A stretch of 64,000 bases of DNA, taken from positions 1,302,001 through 1,366,000 of the forward strand of contig NZ_CP155551.1 in NCBI RefSeq assembly GCF_039679125.1, written 5' to 3'. This document shows positions 1-7,810 of this stretch, piece after piece (within the stretch, counting starts at the first letter, position 1; every line of letters begins with the position of its first letter). This stretch comes from Blastococcus sp. HT6-4. GTDB lineage: Bacteria; Actinomycetota; Actinomycetes; Mycobacteriales; Geodermatophilaceae. Under the pieces are notes generated by a model, which saw only the letters and a list, made by a program, of their open reading frames with translations, had not been told where the DNA came from and searched no databases. The position numbers were made by a program, and so were the translations under genes.

Positions 1-1
1 G

Positions 2-73
2 GTCGTCGCGGAGCGCCGGGACATCGACGCCCCCCGTCGCGGCCGGGTACGCGCAACGAGCGGGCGGCCGTGA
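2..73 (+). CDS. possible 3' end of an upstream gene
   Basis: An open frame enters from the left edge and ends at TGA 71-73. Its 23 codons end almost entirely in G or C, as expected for coding DNA in this genome, and the inferred tail is arginine-rich. Too little is inside the window to name a product, and it could be a chance open frame. Confidence 0.25.
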   Translation, partial: VVAERRDIDAPRRGRVRATSGRP

Positions 74-188
74 GCCCCACCGCCGGGTCCTATGTGCCGT
101 CGGCCGAGTCGCACGGTCGACCGGAACGGGCGACGGGGGATGGCGGAGCGAGGGGATGACAGAGTGGCGGGGAGCCGGGACCACGGCT

Positions 189-232
189 CCCGGACGAGCG
201 GTGCCGTACCCGGTGTGCGACAAGACGGCGCC
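189..232 (+). promoter_or_regulatory. guanidine-III riboswitch (mini-ykkC-III)
   Basis: The sequence starts CCGGACGAG, continues through GCCGTACCCGG and ends ACAAGACGGCGCC. These are the conserved blocks of the guanidine-III class, spaced to form its pseudoknot (GCCGT pairs with ACGGC, CCGG with CCGG). The aptamer ends only a few bases before the GAGGAG ribosome binding site of the exporter gene, so ligand binding would plausibly free that site and switch on translation. The class and its ligand, guanidinium, are established; assignment here is by recognising the conserved blocks. Confidence 0.9.
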
Positions 233-245
233 AGAGGAGCCCGCG

Positions 246-560
246 ATGTCGTGGTTGGTGCTGGTCGTGTCCGGGATGCTCGAGGCGGTGTGGGCGGTCG
301 CGCTCGACCGGTCCGAGGGCTTCAGCCGGCCGGTGCCCACCGCCGTCTTCGTGGTCGCCCTGGCCGCGAGCATGGGCGGGCTCGGCTACGCCCTGCGTGA
401 GCTGCCGGTGGGCACGTCCTACGCCGTCTGGGTCGGGATCGGGGCGGTGCTGACGGTGGCCTGGTCGATGGTCACCGGCGCCGAGACGGTCTCGGTGGTC
501 AAAGTGTTGCTGCTCGCCGGGATCGTCGGCTGCGTGATCGGCCTGAAGGTCGTGGAGTGA
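246..560 (+). CDS. gdx: guanidinium exporter, small multidrug resistance family
   Basis: A 104-residue protein with four predicted membrane helices. The essential membrane glutamate is at residue 13, and the Gdx-type (formerly SugE) segments SEGFSRPVPT and GTSYAVWVGIGA are present. Gdx proteins exchange guanidinium for protons across the inner membrane as antiparallel dimers. The ATG at 246 is chosen because GAGGAG lies just upstream and the protein then starts directly with helix 1; a longer frame from 156 would translate through the riboswitch. Only one copy is present, so a homodimer is likely. The guanidine-III riboswitch in the leader independently supports the substrate. A hairpin terminator follows. 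Confidence 0.93.
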   Translation: MSWLVLVVSGMLEAVWAVALDRSEGFSRPVPTAVFVVALAASMGGLGYALRELPVGTSYAVWVGIGAVLTVAWSMVTGAETVSVVKVLLLAGIVGCVIGLKVVE

Positions 561-562
561 CC

Positions 563-590
563 CGGGTGCCGAGTGGGCAGTCGGTGCCCG
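563..590 (+). terminator. hairpin terminator after gdx
   Basis: Ten-base-pair stem (CGGGTGCCGA with TCGGTGCCCG, two G-U pairs) closing an 8-base loop, 3 bases after the gdx stop. There is no U-tract, as is usual in high-GC actinobacteria. Its loop side holds a 12-base word found again in the hairpin at 42450-42516. Confidence 0.5.
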
Positions 591-653
591 CCGACGCGGA
601 GTGTCCGCGCGTGGCGGCGACCGCGACCGCCCACCCGGCGGGTGGCGCCCCGC

Positions 654-1619
654 TCAGAGGGTGAAGACGATCTTCCCGTTGGTGCGCCCCTCGAGCATCC
701 GCTCGAAGCCCTCCCGCGCCTGCGCGAGCGGCAGCTCGACGTCGATCTGCGGCCGGATGCCGGTGACGGCGCACATCTGGATCAGCGCCTCCAGCTCCGC
801 CTTGGTGCCCATCGTGGAGCCGATGACCGACAGCTGGGTGAAGAAGACCCGGTTGAGCTCGGCGCCGGGGTTGAAGCCGGTCGTGGCGCCGGAGGTGACG
901 AGCACCCCGCCGGGCTTCAGCGACTTGATGCTGTGGCTCCAGGTCGCCTCGCCCACGGTCTCCATGACGCCGTCGACCCGCTCGGGCAGCCGGGCACCGC
1001 TCTCGAAGGCCTGCTCGGCGCCCAGCGCGAGGGCCGCGGCGCGCTTCTCCTCGCTGCGGCCGGTCACCCACATCCGGTAGCCGGCCGCCCGGCCCAGCAC
1101 GATCAGCGCCGTGGCCACCCCGCCGCTGGCGCCCTGCACCAGCACCGTCTGCCCGGGGCGCAGCCCGGACTTCACGAACAGCATCCGGTAGGCGGTCAGC
1201 CAGGCCGTGGGCAGGCAGGCGGCTTCCGCGAACGAGAGCTCCGCCGGCTTCGGGAGGAGGTTGCGCCGGGGGACGGCCACCTTCTCCGCCATCGACCCCT
1301 GGTGCACCTCCGACAGGAGTGAGCGCTTCGGGTCGAGCGTCTCGTCGCCCATCCACTCGGGGGTCGAGATGACCCCGTGGACCAGGACCTCGTTGCCGTC
1401 CTCGTCGATGCCCGCGGCGTCGGTGCCCAGGATCATCGGCATCCGCTCGGCCGGGAGCCCGATGCCCTGCAGGCTGAACAGGTCGTGGTGGTTGAGCGAG
1501 ACCGCCTTCACCTGGATCGTCGTCCAGCCCTCCGGCGCCCGCGGCTCGGGGCGGTCGCCCACCTCGAGCACGGAGAGCGGATCCTTCGGGGCAGGGGCGG
1601 AGACGAAGGCAGCCAGCAT
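654..1619 (-). CDS. NADPH:quinone oxidoreductase-like dehydrogenase (MDR superfamily)
   Basis: A 321-residue medium-chain dehydrogenase/reductase. The N-terminal GroES-like part contains the ILGTDAAG segment, and the Rossmann part carries VLVQGASGGVATAL near residues 140-155 for NADP(H) binding. The cysteine cluster that binds structural zinc in alcohol dehydrogenases is absent, which fits the zinc-free quinone oxidoreductase branch. It would reduce a quinone, enone or similar carbonyl with NADPH in the cytoplasm; the substrate cannot be told. It follows the ABC importer genes on the same strand after 78 bases, so it may be cotranscribed or have its own promoter. Confidence 0.8.
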   Translation of the reverse strand: MLAAFVSAPAPKDPLSVLEVGDRPEPRAPEGWTTIQVKAVSLNHHDLFSLQGIGLPAERMPMILGTDAAGIDEDGNEVLVHGVISTPEWMGDETLDPKRSLLSEVHQGSMAEKVAVPRRNLLPKPAELSFAEAACLPTAWLTAYRMLFVKSGLRPGQTVLVQGASGGVATALIVLGRAAGYRMWVTGRSEEKRAAALALGAEQAFESGARLPERVDGVMETVGEATWSHSIKSLKPGGVLVTSGATTGFNPGAELNRVFFTQLSVIGSTMGTKAELEALIQMCAVTGIRPQIDVELPLAQAREGFERMLEGRTNGKIVFTL

Positions 1620-1697
1620 GCACGGGACGCTAACTGAGCTGTTCCGGCGCGGCGACGCGGGCCGCCGGGGGATACCCGGCGGCCCCCACCGACCGCC

Positions 1698-2801
1698 TCA
1701 CCGCAGCGCGACGCCCTCGCGGTCGAACACCAGCGCCTCGTCGAGCCGGACGCGGAGCGCGAGCTCCGCGTCCACCTCGACGCCGAGGCGCTTGTCGAGC
1801 CGGACGACCAGGTGGTCACCGCGGTGACCGACTCCGGCGGACAGGCCGACCGGCTGGACGAGGGCGAAGATCTCCGCGCCCGTCCGCTCGACCCGGACCA
1901 CCCGTGCCGTCAGCCGGTCGTCCGCGCCGGAGGTGCCCGCACCGGTCACGTCGACGCCCTCGGGCCGGATGCCGATGGTCACCGAGTCGGACCCGGTCGC
2001 CGTCACCGGCAGCGGGACCTGCAGCGATCCCGCGACCACCGCACGACCGTCGCGGACCGGCACCCGGTCGAGCAGGTTGATCGAGGGTGACCCGATGAAC
2101 CCGGCGACGAACGTGTTGACCGGTCGCTCGTAGAGCTCGGTCGGGGTGCCGATCTGCTGCAGCCGCCCGTCCCTCAGCACGACGACGCGGTCTCCCATCG
2201 TCATGGCCTCGGTCTGGTCGTGCGTGACGTAGACCGTGGTGGTGCCCAGCCGCTTCTGCAGGGCCGCGATCTCCGCCCGCGTCGAGACGCGCAGCTTGGC
2301 GTCCAGGTTGGACAGCGGCTCGTCCATGCAGAAGACCTTGGGATCGCGCACGATGGCGCGGCCCATGGCCACCCGCTGGCGCTGGCCGCCGGACATCCGG
2401 GCCGGCTTGCGGTCGAGGAGATCCTCCAGCTGCAGGATCCGCGCGGCCTCGGCCACCCTGGTCCTGATCTCTGCCGCGTCGACCCCCAGGTTCTTGAGCG
2501 CGAAGGCCATGTTCTCGCCGGCGGTCATGCTGGGGTACAGCGCGTAGCTCTGGAACACCATCGCCACGTCCCGGTCCCGGGGGCGGCGACCGGTGACGTC
2601 GACGCCGTCGATGCACACCCGCCCCGAGCTCACCGGCTCGAGGCCGGCGAGCATCCGGAGGCTGGTGGACTTGCCGCAGCCCGACGGGCCGACGACGACC
2701 ATGAACTCGCCGTCGCTGATCGTCAGGTCCAGACCGTCCACCGCGGGGCGCTCGCTCTGCGGAAAGGTGCGGGTCGCCCCCTCGAAGGTCACCGCCGCCA
2801 C
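1698..2801 (-). CDS. ugpC: ABC importer ATPase, UgpC/MalK family
   Basis: A 367-residue ATPase of the carbohydrate uptake class-1 family. Walker A GPSGCGKST is at residues 38-46, the Q-loop is in MVFQSYALYP, the signature MSGGQRQ at about 136-142, and Walker B ends CMDEPLSNLDAKLR. The last third is the TOBE-type regulatory domain typical of MalK/UgpC, matching the family length. The GTG start at 2801 is preferred because GAGGAG lies 8 bases upstream and homology begins there; the longer frame runs back into the binding-protein gene. It is the last gene of the importer operon, 31 bases after the binding protein. Such ATPases can energise more than one permease pair. Confidence 0.88.
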   Translation of the reverse strand: MAAVTFEGATRTFPQSERPAVDGLDLTISDGEFMVVVGPSGCGKSTSLRMLAGLEPVSSGRVCIDGVDVTGRRPRDRDVAMVFQSYALYPSMTAGENMAFALKNLGVDAAEIRTRVAEAARILQLEDLLDRKPARMSGGQRQRVAMGRAIVRDPKVFCMDEPLSNLDAKLRVSTRAEIAALQKRLGTTTVYVTHDQTEAMTMGDRVVVLRDGRLQQIGTPTELYERPVNTFVAGFIGSPSINLLDRVPVRDGRAVVAGSLQVPLPVTATGSDSVTIGIRPEGVDVTGAGTSGADDRLTARVVRVERTGAEIFALVQPVGLSAGVGHRGDHLVVRLDKRLGVEVDAELALRVRLDEALVFDREGVALR

Positions 2802-2832
2802 GGCGGTGCCTCCTCGTCGCTCGGCGCGGCGG

Positions 2833-4143
2833 TCACAGCTTCGGCTCGATGTCGCGCTCGTAGACCGTCGTGCTCTCCGCCTCGAGCTGCCCGAAGACCG
2901 TCGCCACGTCCTCGCCGCCGATCGTGATCCGGTCCAGCCCGGCGCCGATGCGCGCGCCACCGCCGGGGAGGAGAACTCGGGCGTTGTCCTGCGACGCGGT
3001 GACCTCGAGCTGCTCGATCGCGGTGCGGAAGTTCGGGTTCTCCTCCAGGAAGGGCTTCATGTCGGGGTGGTCGACGGCGTCCTTCTGCACGGGCATGTAG
3101 CCGGTCGCCTGGCTGAACGTCACCGTGTTCTCGGTGTCGGTGAGGAAGGCGATGAGCTCCATGGCCGCCTCCTTGCGCTCGTCGGAGATGCGCTCGGGGA
3201 TGGCCAGGCCGGCGCCGCCGGTCGGGACGCCGGGGGTGGGGCCGGGGAGGAAGGCGGTGCCGATCTCGAACCCGGCGGTGCCGGTGAGGCCCTTCAGGGA
3301 GCCGGTCGACTGCAGCAGCGAGGCGGCCTGGCCGGCGCCGAACTGGTTGTTGGCGTCATTGGAGATGGCGATGTGCTGCTGCTGGTACTGGTCCTGCAGG
3401 AACTCGCCGGCCTCGATCGTCCCGTCGGACGTGAAGGTCATGTCCCACTCGTCGGAGTAGGAGCCGTCGAAGGTCCACACCATTCCCTGGAAGTACCAGT
3501 CGAGGTAGTTGCTCCCGTCGGGCAGGACCATGGGGGCGACGCCGCCGTTCGCGGCCGCGAGCTTCGGAGCCCACTCGGCCCACTCGGCCCACGTCTCGGG
3601 ACCGCGGTCGGGGAGGCCGGCGGCGCTCCACATGGCCTTGTTGTAGTAGAAGAGCGGCGTCGAGCGGGCGTAGGGCAGGGCGTAGTGCTCGCCCTCGAAG
3701 GTGTAGTCCTCGCGCAGCGAGTCCACGTAGCCCTCGCTGTCCACGCCCACGGTCGACCACAGCTCGTCCATGGGCGTGATGGCGTCGGTGAGCGCGAAGT
3801 TGAACCAGGTGACGTCGGAGACGACCACTACGTCGGGCAGCTCCCCGCCGGACAGGGCGGCGTTGAACTTCTGGGCGACCTCCTCGTAGTTCTTGCCGGC
3901 GGTCACCAGGTTCACCTCGATGCCGCTCTCCTCCTCGAAGGCCTCGAGGAGCTCGGTCTCGACGGCCTTCGACTCCCCGGGGTGGTTGGACCAGAAGGTC
4001 AACGTCTCGACCGGACCCTCGCCGCTCGCGCCGGCGCCGGCGTCGTCGGCGGAGCCGGTGCCGGCGCAGCCGGTGAGGGCGAGCGCGGCGAGCGTCGCGG
4101 CGCCGGTGAGGCGGAGCAGGGGACGGCGTCCCGATGCGGTCAT
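2833..4143 (-). CDS. ABC importer substrate-binding lipoprotein, glycerol-3-phosphate/sugar type
   Basis: A 436-residue extracellular binding protein. It has a basic N-terminus, a hydrophobic stretch and a lipobox ending LTGC near residue 25, so it should be a lipid-anchored lipoprotein. The mature part resembles UgpB: LTFWSNHPG near the start, YALPYARSTPLFYYNKAMW in the middle and TGYMPVQKDA late. These fit sn-glycerol-3-phosphate or a glycerophosphodiester as ligand, but an oligosaccharide cannot be excluded. AGGAG sits 9 bases before the ATG. It lies between the permease pair and the ATPase gene, completing the importer. Confidence 0.85.
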   Translation of the reverse strand: MTASGRRPLLRLTGAATLAALALTGCAGTGSADDAGAGASGEGPVETLTFWSNHPGESKAVETELLEAFEEESGIEVNLVTAGKNYEEVAQKFNAALSGGELPDVVVVSDVTWFNFALTDAITPMDELWSTVGVDSEGYVDSLREDYTFEGEHYALPYARSTPLFYYNKAMWSAAGLPDRGPETWAEWAEWAPKLAAANGGVAPMVLPDGSNYLDWYFQGMVWTFDGSYSDEWDMTFTSDGTIEAGEFLQDQYQQQHIAISNDANNQFGAGQAASLLQSTGSLKGLTGTAGFEIGTAFLPGPTPGVPTGGAGLAIPERISDERKEAAMELIAFLTDTENTVTFSQATGYMPVQKDAVDHPDMKPFLEENPNFRTAIEQLEVTASQDNARVLLPGGGARIGAGLDRITIGGEDVATVFGQLEAESTTVYERDIEPKL

Positions 4144-4205
4144 GAGGGGGCTCCTGTCGTGGATCGTTCGGTGGTGTCGCCGGGCTGTGCCGCCCGGAGT
4201 CGGGG

Positions 4206-5057
4206 TCAGCCCTTGACGGCGCCGGCCGTCAGGCCCTTGATCATGTGGCGCTGCAGCGCCAGGAAGATCAGCAGGATCGGCAGCATCGTCAGCACGGTGC
4301 CGGCGAGCACCGGCCCCCAGTTGGTCAGTCCCTGGGTGTCCTGCAGCTGGGCCAGGCCGACGGGCAGCGGTGCGATGCGGGCGTCGTCGGCCATGAGGAG
4401 CGGCCAGAGGTACTGGTTCCACTCGGTGACGATGGTGATCAGCGTGAAGGCGATGAGGGTGGGCCAGGACATCGGCAGCACCACTCGCCAGAGCATCCGC
4501 AGCGGCCCGGCGGCGTCCATCTCGGCGGCCTCGATGACCTCCCGGGGCAGCGCGAGGAAGTGGTTGCGCATCAGGAAGGTGCCGAAGGCGACGCCGGCCA
4601 GGGGGACGATGATCCCGGTGAAGGTGTTCCGCCAGCCCAGCTGGGCGACCAGCGCGTAGTTGCTGATCATGGTGATCTGGTTGGGCACCATCAGGCTGCC
4701 GATGACGAAGAGCAGCACCAGGGTGCGGCCGGGGAAGCGCAGGAACGCCAGGGCGAAGGCCGACAGCACCCCGAGGACCACCTGGATCAGCGTGAGCGCC
4801 GAGGTGATGATGATCGAGTTGCGCAGGTAGTCGCTGAAAGCGACCCCACCGCCCACAGCGGTGTAGTTGTCGAACGTGAGCGGGTCCGGCCACCAGCTGA
4901 CCGGCACCGTGTAGATGTCGGGCCGTTCCTTGAGCGACGAGATCAGGATCCAGTACAGCGGCACCGCGACGAGGAGCACGACGAGGAGGAGACCGGCGTA
5001 GCCGCCCAGGCGACCGAGCGGACCGGTGCGGCCGGCGGGGGATTCGGTGGTGGTCAC
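4206..5057 (-). CDS. ABC importer permease, UgpE/MalG type
   Basis: A 283-residue integral membrane protein with about six helices and the binding-protein-dependent transport loop EAAEMDAAGPLRMLWRVVLP, which docks on the ATPase. A cytoplasmic N-tail of roughly 15 residues precedes helix 1. The GTG start overlaps the stop of the upstream permease gene by 4 bases (GTGA), so the two permeases are translationally coupled. It pairs with the protein of 5054-6019 to form the heterodimeric channel for the substrate delivered by the lipoprotein of 2833-4143. Confidence 0.88.
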   Translation of the reverse strand: MTTTESPAGRTGPLGRLGGYAGLLLVVLLVAVPLYWILISSLKERPDIYTVPVSWWPDPLTFDNYTAVGGGVAFSDYLRNSIIITSALTLIQVVLGVLSAFALAFLRFPGRTLVLLFVIGSLMVPNQITMISNYALVAQLGWRNTFTGIIVPLAGVAFGTFLMRNHFLALPREVIEAAEMDAAGPLRMLWRVVLPMSWPTLIAFTLITIVTEWNQYLWPLLMADDARIAPLPVGLAQLQDTQGLTNWGPVLAGTVLTMLPILLIFLALQRHMIKGLTAGAVKG

Positions 5058-6019
5058 TGCTGCTGGCCCCGCTCCATGGCGCGGACCTGGACCAGCGTGA
5101 CCACGAGCAGGATGACGAACATGATCGTGGCGACCGTGGCGCCGAAACCAGCCCGCTGGTTGACGAACGTCTCCTGGTAGACCTGGTAGACCATCGTCGT
5201 CGTGCCGTTGCCCAGGGGGCCGCCCCTGGTCATGGTGTCGATGATGTCGAAGACCTGGAAGCTGTTGAGCAGCACGGTGATCAGCAGGAAGAAGGTGGCC
5301 GGCCGCAGCTGCGGCCAGGTGACCCTGCGGAACTTCGCCCACGCGGATGCCGCGTCGATCTCGGCCGCCTCGTCGAGCTCCGCCCGCCGTCCCTGCAGCG
5401 CGGCGAGGTAGATCACGAAGGTGTAGCCCAGGTTCTTCCAGATGTAGGTCGTCGTCACCATGAACAGCGCCCACTCGGGATCCTGGTAGAAGGCCGGCGC
5501 CTCGACCCCGATCCGGCCCAGCAGGTCCTGGATCAGGCCGAAGGTCGGGTCGAAGACGAACTGGAAGGCGACCCCGACGGCCGCGCCGGCGACGACGAAC
5601 GGCGCGAACACCAGGGAGCGCACGGCGTTGCGGCCGAACAGGTTCCGGTCCAGCAGCAGCGCCAGTGCCAGCCCGAGGGCCATCGAGCCGAGGACCGCCG
5701 CAGCGGTGAAGACGACGGTGTTCCACAGCACGGTGTGACTGGCGGAGCTCGTGAACCACTCGACGTAGTTGTCGAAGCCGATGTAGGAGGCCGTGGGCGA
5801 GGAGATGTTCCAGTCGGTGAACGACAGCCGGACGTTGTCCAGCAGCGGCCGGTACGTGAACACCGCGAGCAGCACGAGGTTCGGCAGCAGGAACGCGCCG
5901 GCGACGAGGATGCCGCGCCGGCGCCCACGTTCGCGCGGCTCCCGGCGGTGCTCCGGTGGCCGGGGCGGAAGTGCCGGAGCCGTCCCCGCAGGGGCGCCGA
6001 CGACGAGGTCTGTGGCCAC
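5054..6019 (-). CDS. ABC importer permease, UgpA/MalF type
   Basis: First gene of the importer operon, encoding a 321-residue permease with six membrane helices after a proline/arginine-rich cytoplasmic tail. The EAA loop reads DEAAEIDAASAWAKFRRVTWP. The GTG at 6019 gives a normal family length. No strong ribosome binding site precedes it, so the transcript may be leaderless or the start may lie slightly elsewhere (the frame stays open to 6130). A relatively AT-rich patch at 6075-6110 is the best place for the operon promoter, but I cannot assign boxes. No regulator gene is adjacent. Confidence 0.85.
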   Translation of the reverse strand: MATDLVVGAPAGTAPALPPRPPEHRREPRERGRRRGILVAGAFLLPNLVLLAVFTYRPLLDNVRLSFTDWNISSPTASYIGFDNYVEWFTSSASHTVLWNTVVFTAAAVLGSMALGLALALLLDRNLFGRNAVRSLVFAPFVVAGAAVGVAFQFVFDPTFGLIQDLLGRIGVEAPAFYQDPEWALFMVTTTYIWKNLGYTFVIYLAALQGRRAELDEAAEIDAASAWAKFRRVTWPQLRPATFFLLITVLLNSFQVFDIIDTMTRGGPLGNGTTTMVYQVYQETFVNQRAGFGATVATIMFVILLVVTLVQVRAMERGQQQ

Positions 6020-6216
6020 GGGGAGACCGTGGCGGGACCGGATGAACGGATACCGGGACTCAGGCGGCTGACCGACTACAAGATCATGAACGTCTGCTAC
6101 TTGGCGTTTGCGCCGAGCTGCACACGGCAACGGCCACCCGCTGGCCTCCGGCTCGCGCGGTTGCGACGGCCACTACCTGTCCGAGGTGCCACCCGTTCGA
6201 CCTCCAGGGGCGTCCC

Positions 6217-7224
6217 TCAGCGGACGACGACGACGAACTCCCCGCGCGGCACGAACTCCCCGATCACCGGGGAACCGGGGATCTCCCCGCCCAGCAGCAG
6301 GCCCCCGGAGGTCTGCGCGTCGGCGAGCAGCAGCGCCTCGTCCTCGGATACCGCCGACAGGTCGGTGTGCGGGCGCACCCAGTCGAGGTTGCGGCGGGTG
6401 CCGCCGGAGACGAACCCGGCGGCCAGCGCCTCGCGCGCACCGGTCAGGTAGGGGACGGCGGCGGCGTCGACCACGGCGGTGACCCCGCTGGCCCGCGCCA
6501 TCTTGTAGAGGTGGCCCAGCAGCCCGAACCCGGTGACGTCGGTGCCGGCCCGGATCCCGGCGGTGACGGCGGCCTGCCCGGCGGCCCGGTTCAGCGCGGT
6601 CATCGAGGCGACCGCCTCCTCCGACACCTCGCCGGTCGCTTTCATCCGGCTGTTGAGCACGCCGACGCCGAGCGGTTTGGTGAGCGTCAGCGGGGTTCCG
6701 GCGACGGCCCCGGAGTTGGTGACGATCCGATCGACGTCGACGACGCCGGTCACCGCCATCCCGTACTTCGGCTCGGGGTCGTCGATCGAGTGGCCACCGC
6801 CCACGTGGCAGCCGGCCTCCTGCGCCACCTCCAGCCCGCCGCGCAGCACCTCGGCGGCGAGCTCGGCGGGCAGCACGTCGCGGGGCCAGCCGAGCAGGTT
6901 GACCGCGACGACGGGGACCCCGCCCATGGCGTAGACGTCGGAGAGCGCGTTCGCGGCCGCGATCCGGCCGAAGGTGTACGCGTCGTCGACGACCGGGGTG
7001 AAGAAGTCGGTGGTGAGCACGAGGCCCTGCCCGCCGGCGATCCGCACGACGGCCGCGTCGTCGCCGTCGTCCAGGCCGATCACCAGCTCGGCGTTCGGTG
7101 CGGACGGCCCGGTGGCGGTCAGGCCGGCGACGACGGCCTCCAGCTCGCCGGGCGGGATCTTGCAGGCGCAGCCCCCGCCGTGCGCGTACTGGGTGAGCCG
7201 GACGGTCGCGGGCGCGGTGGTCAC
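6217..7224 (-). CDS. selD: selenide, water dikinase (selenophosphate synthetase)
   Basis: Makes selenophosphate from selenide and ATP, the selenium donor for SelA. The 335-residue protein has the catalytic motif HGGGCACK with Cys19 and Lys22, so the active site uses cysteine, not selenocysteine. The glycine-rich ATP-binding stretch, DDAAV and the HVGGGHSID segment near residue 130 are also present. The start is GTG at 7224; GGGG lies only one base before it, a poor ribosome binding site. The frame is open upstream through three codons to a TAG at 7234-7236 and then 128 more codons, so translation may depend on reinitiation or UAG readthrough. It diverges from selC-selA-selB. Confidence 0.95.
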   Translation of the reverse strand: MTTAPATVRLTQYAHGGGCACKIPPGELEAVVAGLTATGPSAPNAELVIGLDDGDDAAVVRIAGGQGLVLTTDFFTPVVDDAYTFGRIAAANALSDVYAMGGVPVVAVNLLGWPRDVLPAELAAEVLRGGLEVAQEAGCHVGGGHSIDDPEPKYGMAVTGVVDVDRIVTNSGAVAGTPLTLTKPLGVGVLNSRMKATGEVSEEAVASMTALNRAAGQAAVTAGIRAGTDVTGFGLLGHLYKMARASGVTAVVDAAAVPYLTGAREALAAGFVSGGTRRNLDWVRPHTDLSAVSEDEALLLADAQTSGGLLLGGEIPGSPVIGEFVPRGEFVVVVR

Positions 7225-7233
7225 GCCCCGAAT

Positions 7234-7620
7234 CTAGGCGCGGCCACCCGGGAGCACGACCAGCCGGGGCGGCTGCGCCGCCCCGGACCCCGACCGCGGC
7301 CCCTCGTGCCCTGGGCGCAGCGCCCGGCCGGCCGGGTGCCCCGACCGCGCCACCTCGCCGGACCCGGCCCACCCGGGGCGGGGCGAGGCTCCGCCCGGGC
7401 GTCGCGCACCCCCGACGCGAGCCACCGCCGCGAGCAGCCGGGCACGCCGGCGCGGATCGGGCTCGAGCGCGGCCAGCACCTTCTCCAGGGCCGCCTGGCC
7501 GGCCTCGGCGTACGGGCCGTCGGGGCGGGCCGCGAGGGCGGCCGCGACCGCCGCGGCCTCCTCGGGCGTGAGGGTGACCGGCGGCAGCGGTGCGGGGGAG
7601 CGGGGCCCGGTGCGGTTCAC
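7234..7620 (-). pseudogene. 128-codon ORF ending in TAG just upstream of selD; WYL-regulator-like fragment
   Basis: Runs from GTG 7620 to TAG 7234-7236 and is in frame with selD, separated by only three codons. Residues about 12-66 (LPPVTLTPEEAAAVAAALAA followed by an EAGQAALEKVLAALEPD-type stretch) resemble the linker between the helix-turn-helix and WYL domains of YafY-type regulators. Codons there are fully coding-like. The remaining 60 residues are low-complexity Gly/Pro/Arg and cover a strong hairpin at 7264-7286. The DNA-binding head and the WYL core are both missing, so I read it as a gene remnant. Because this organism has a UAG-reading tRNA-Sec, it might instead act as a UAG-containing leader for selD. 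Confidence 0.4.
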
Positions 7621-7685
7621 GTCCCGGAGGATGGCAGCGACCTCCGACAGTTCCCGGTGGGCGATCGGGACGTAGGCTGCCGGAC

Positions 7686-7781
7686 GGAGGCGTCAGGGTG
7701 TCTGGTGGCCCCCGCGGCCTCTAAAGCCGACGTGGCCGAGCAACTCGGTCAGGCGGGTTCGATTCCCGTCCGCCTCCGCCA
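7686..7781 (+). tRNA. selC: selenocysteine tRNA with CUA anticodon (reads UAG)
   Basis: Ninety-three nucleotides plus an encoded CCA. The acceptor is GGAGGCGU (7686-7693) against CCGCCUCC (7770-7777), seven pairs plus a U-C mismatch. The T-stem has five pairs around UUCGAUU, giving the 13-pair acceptor/T stack typical of bacterial tRNA-Sec. The variable arm is a perfect 7-bp hairpin (7734-7740 with 7744-7750), and the D-arm is extended. The anticodon loop 7719-7725 is CUCUAAA, closed by CGGC/GCCG, so U33 is followed by C-U-A. The anticodon is therefore CUA, not UCA. Position between selD and selA confirms identity. A TAGGCT -10-like box at 7673-7678 may be the promoter. Confidence 0.93.
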
Positions 7782-7810
7782 ACTCTTCCCCGCACATACG
7801 CTGCGGGGCG

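Noticed and set aside
7160-7175. Selenocysteine in SelD itself
   Set aside because: The active-site codon is TGC (cysteine), so SelD is not a selenoprotein at the catalytic site.
7686-7781. Alternative reading as a tRNA-Ser or tRNA-Leu amber suppressor
   Set aside because: The acceptor/T stack, extended D-arm and position between selD and selA fit tRNA-Sec; class II Ser or Leu tRNAs have 7+5 stacks and different D-arms.
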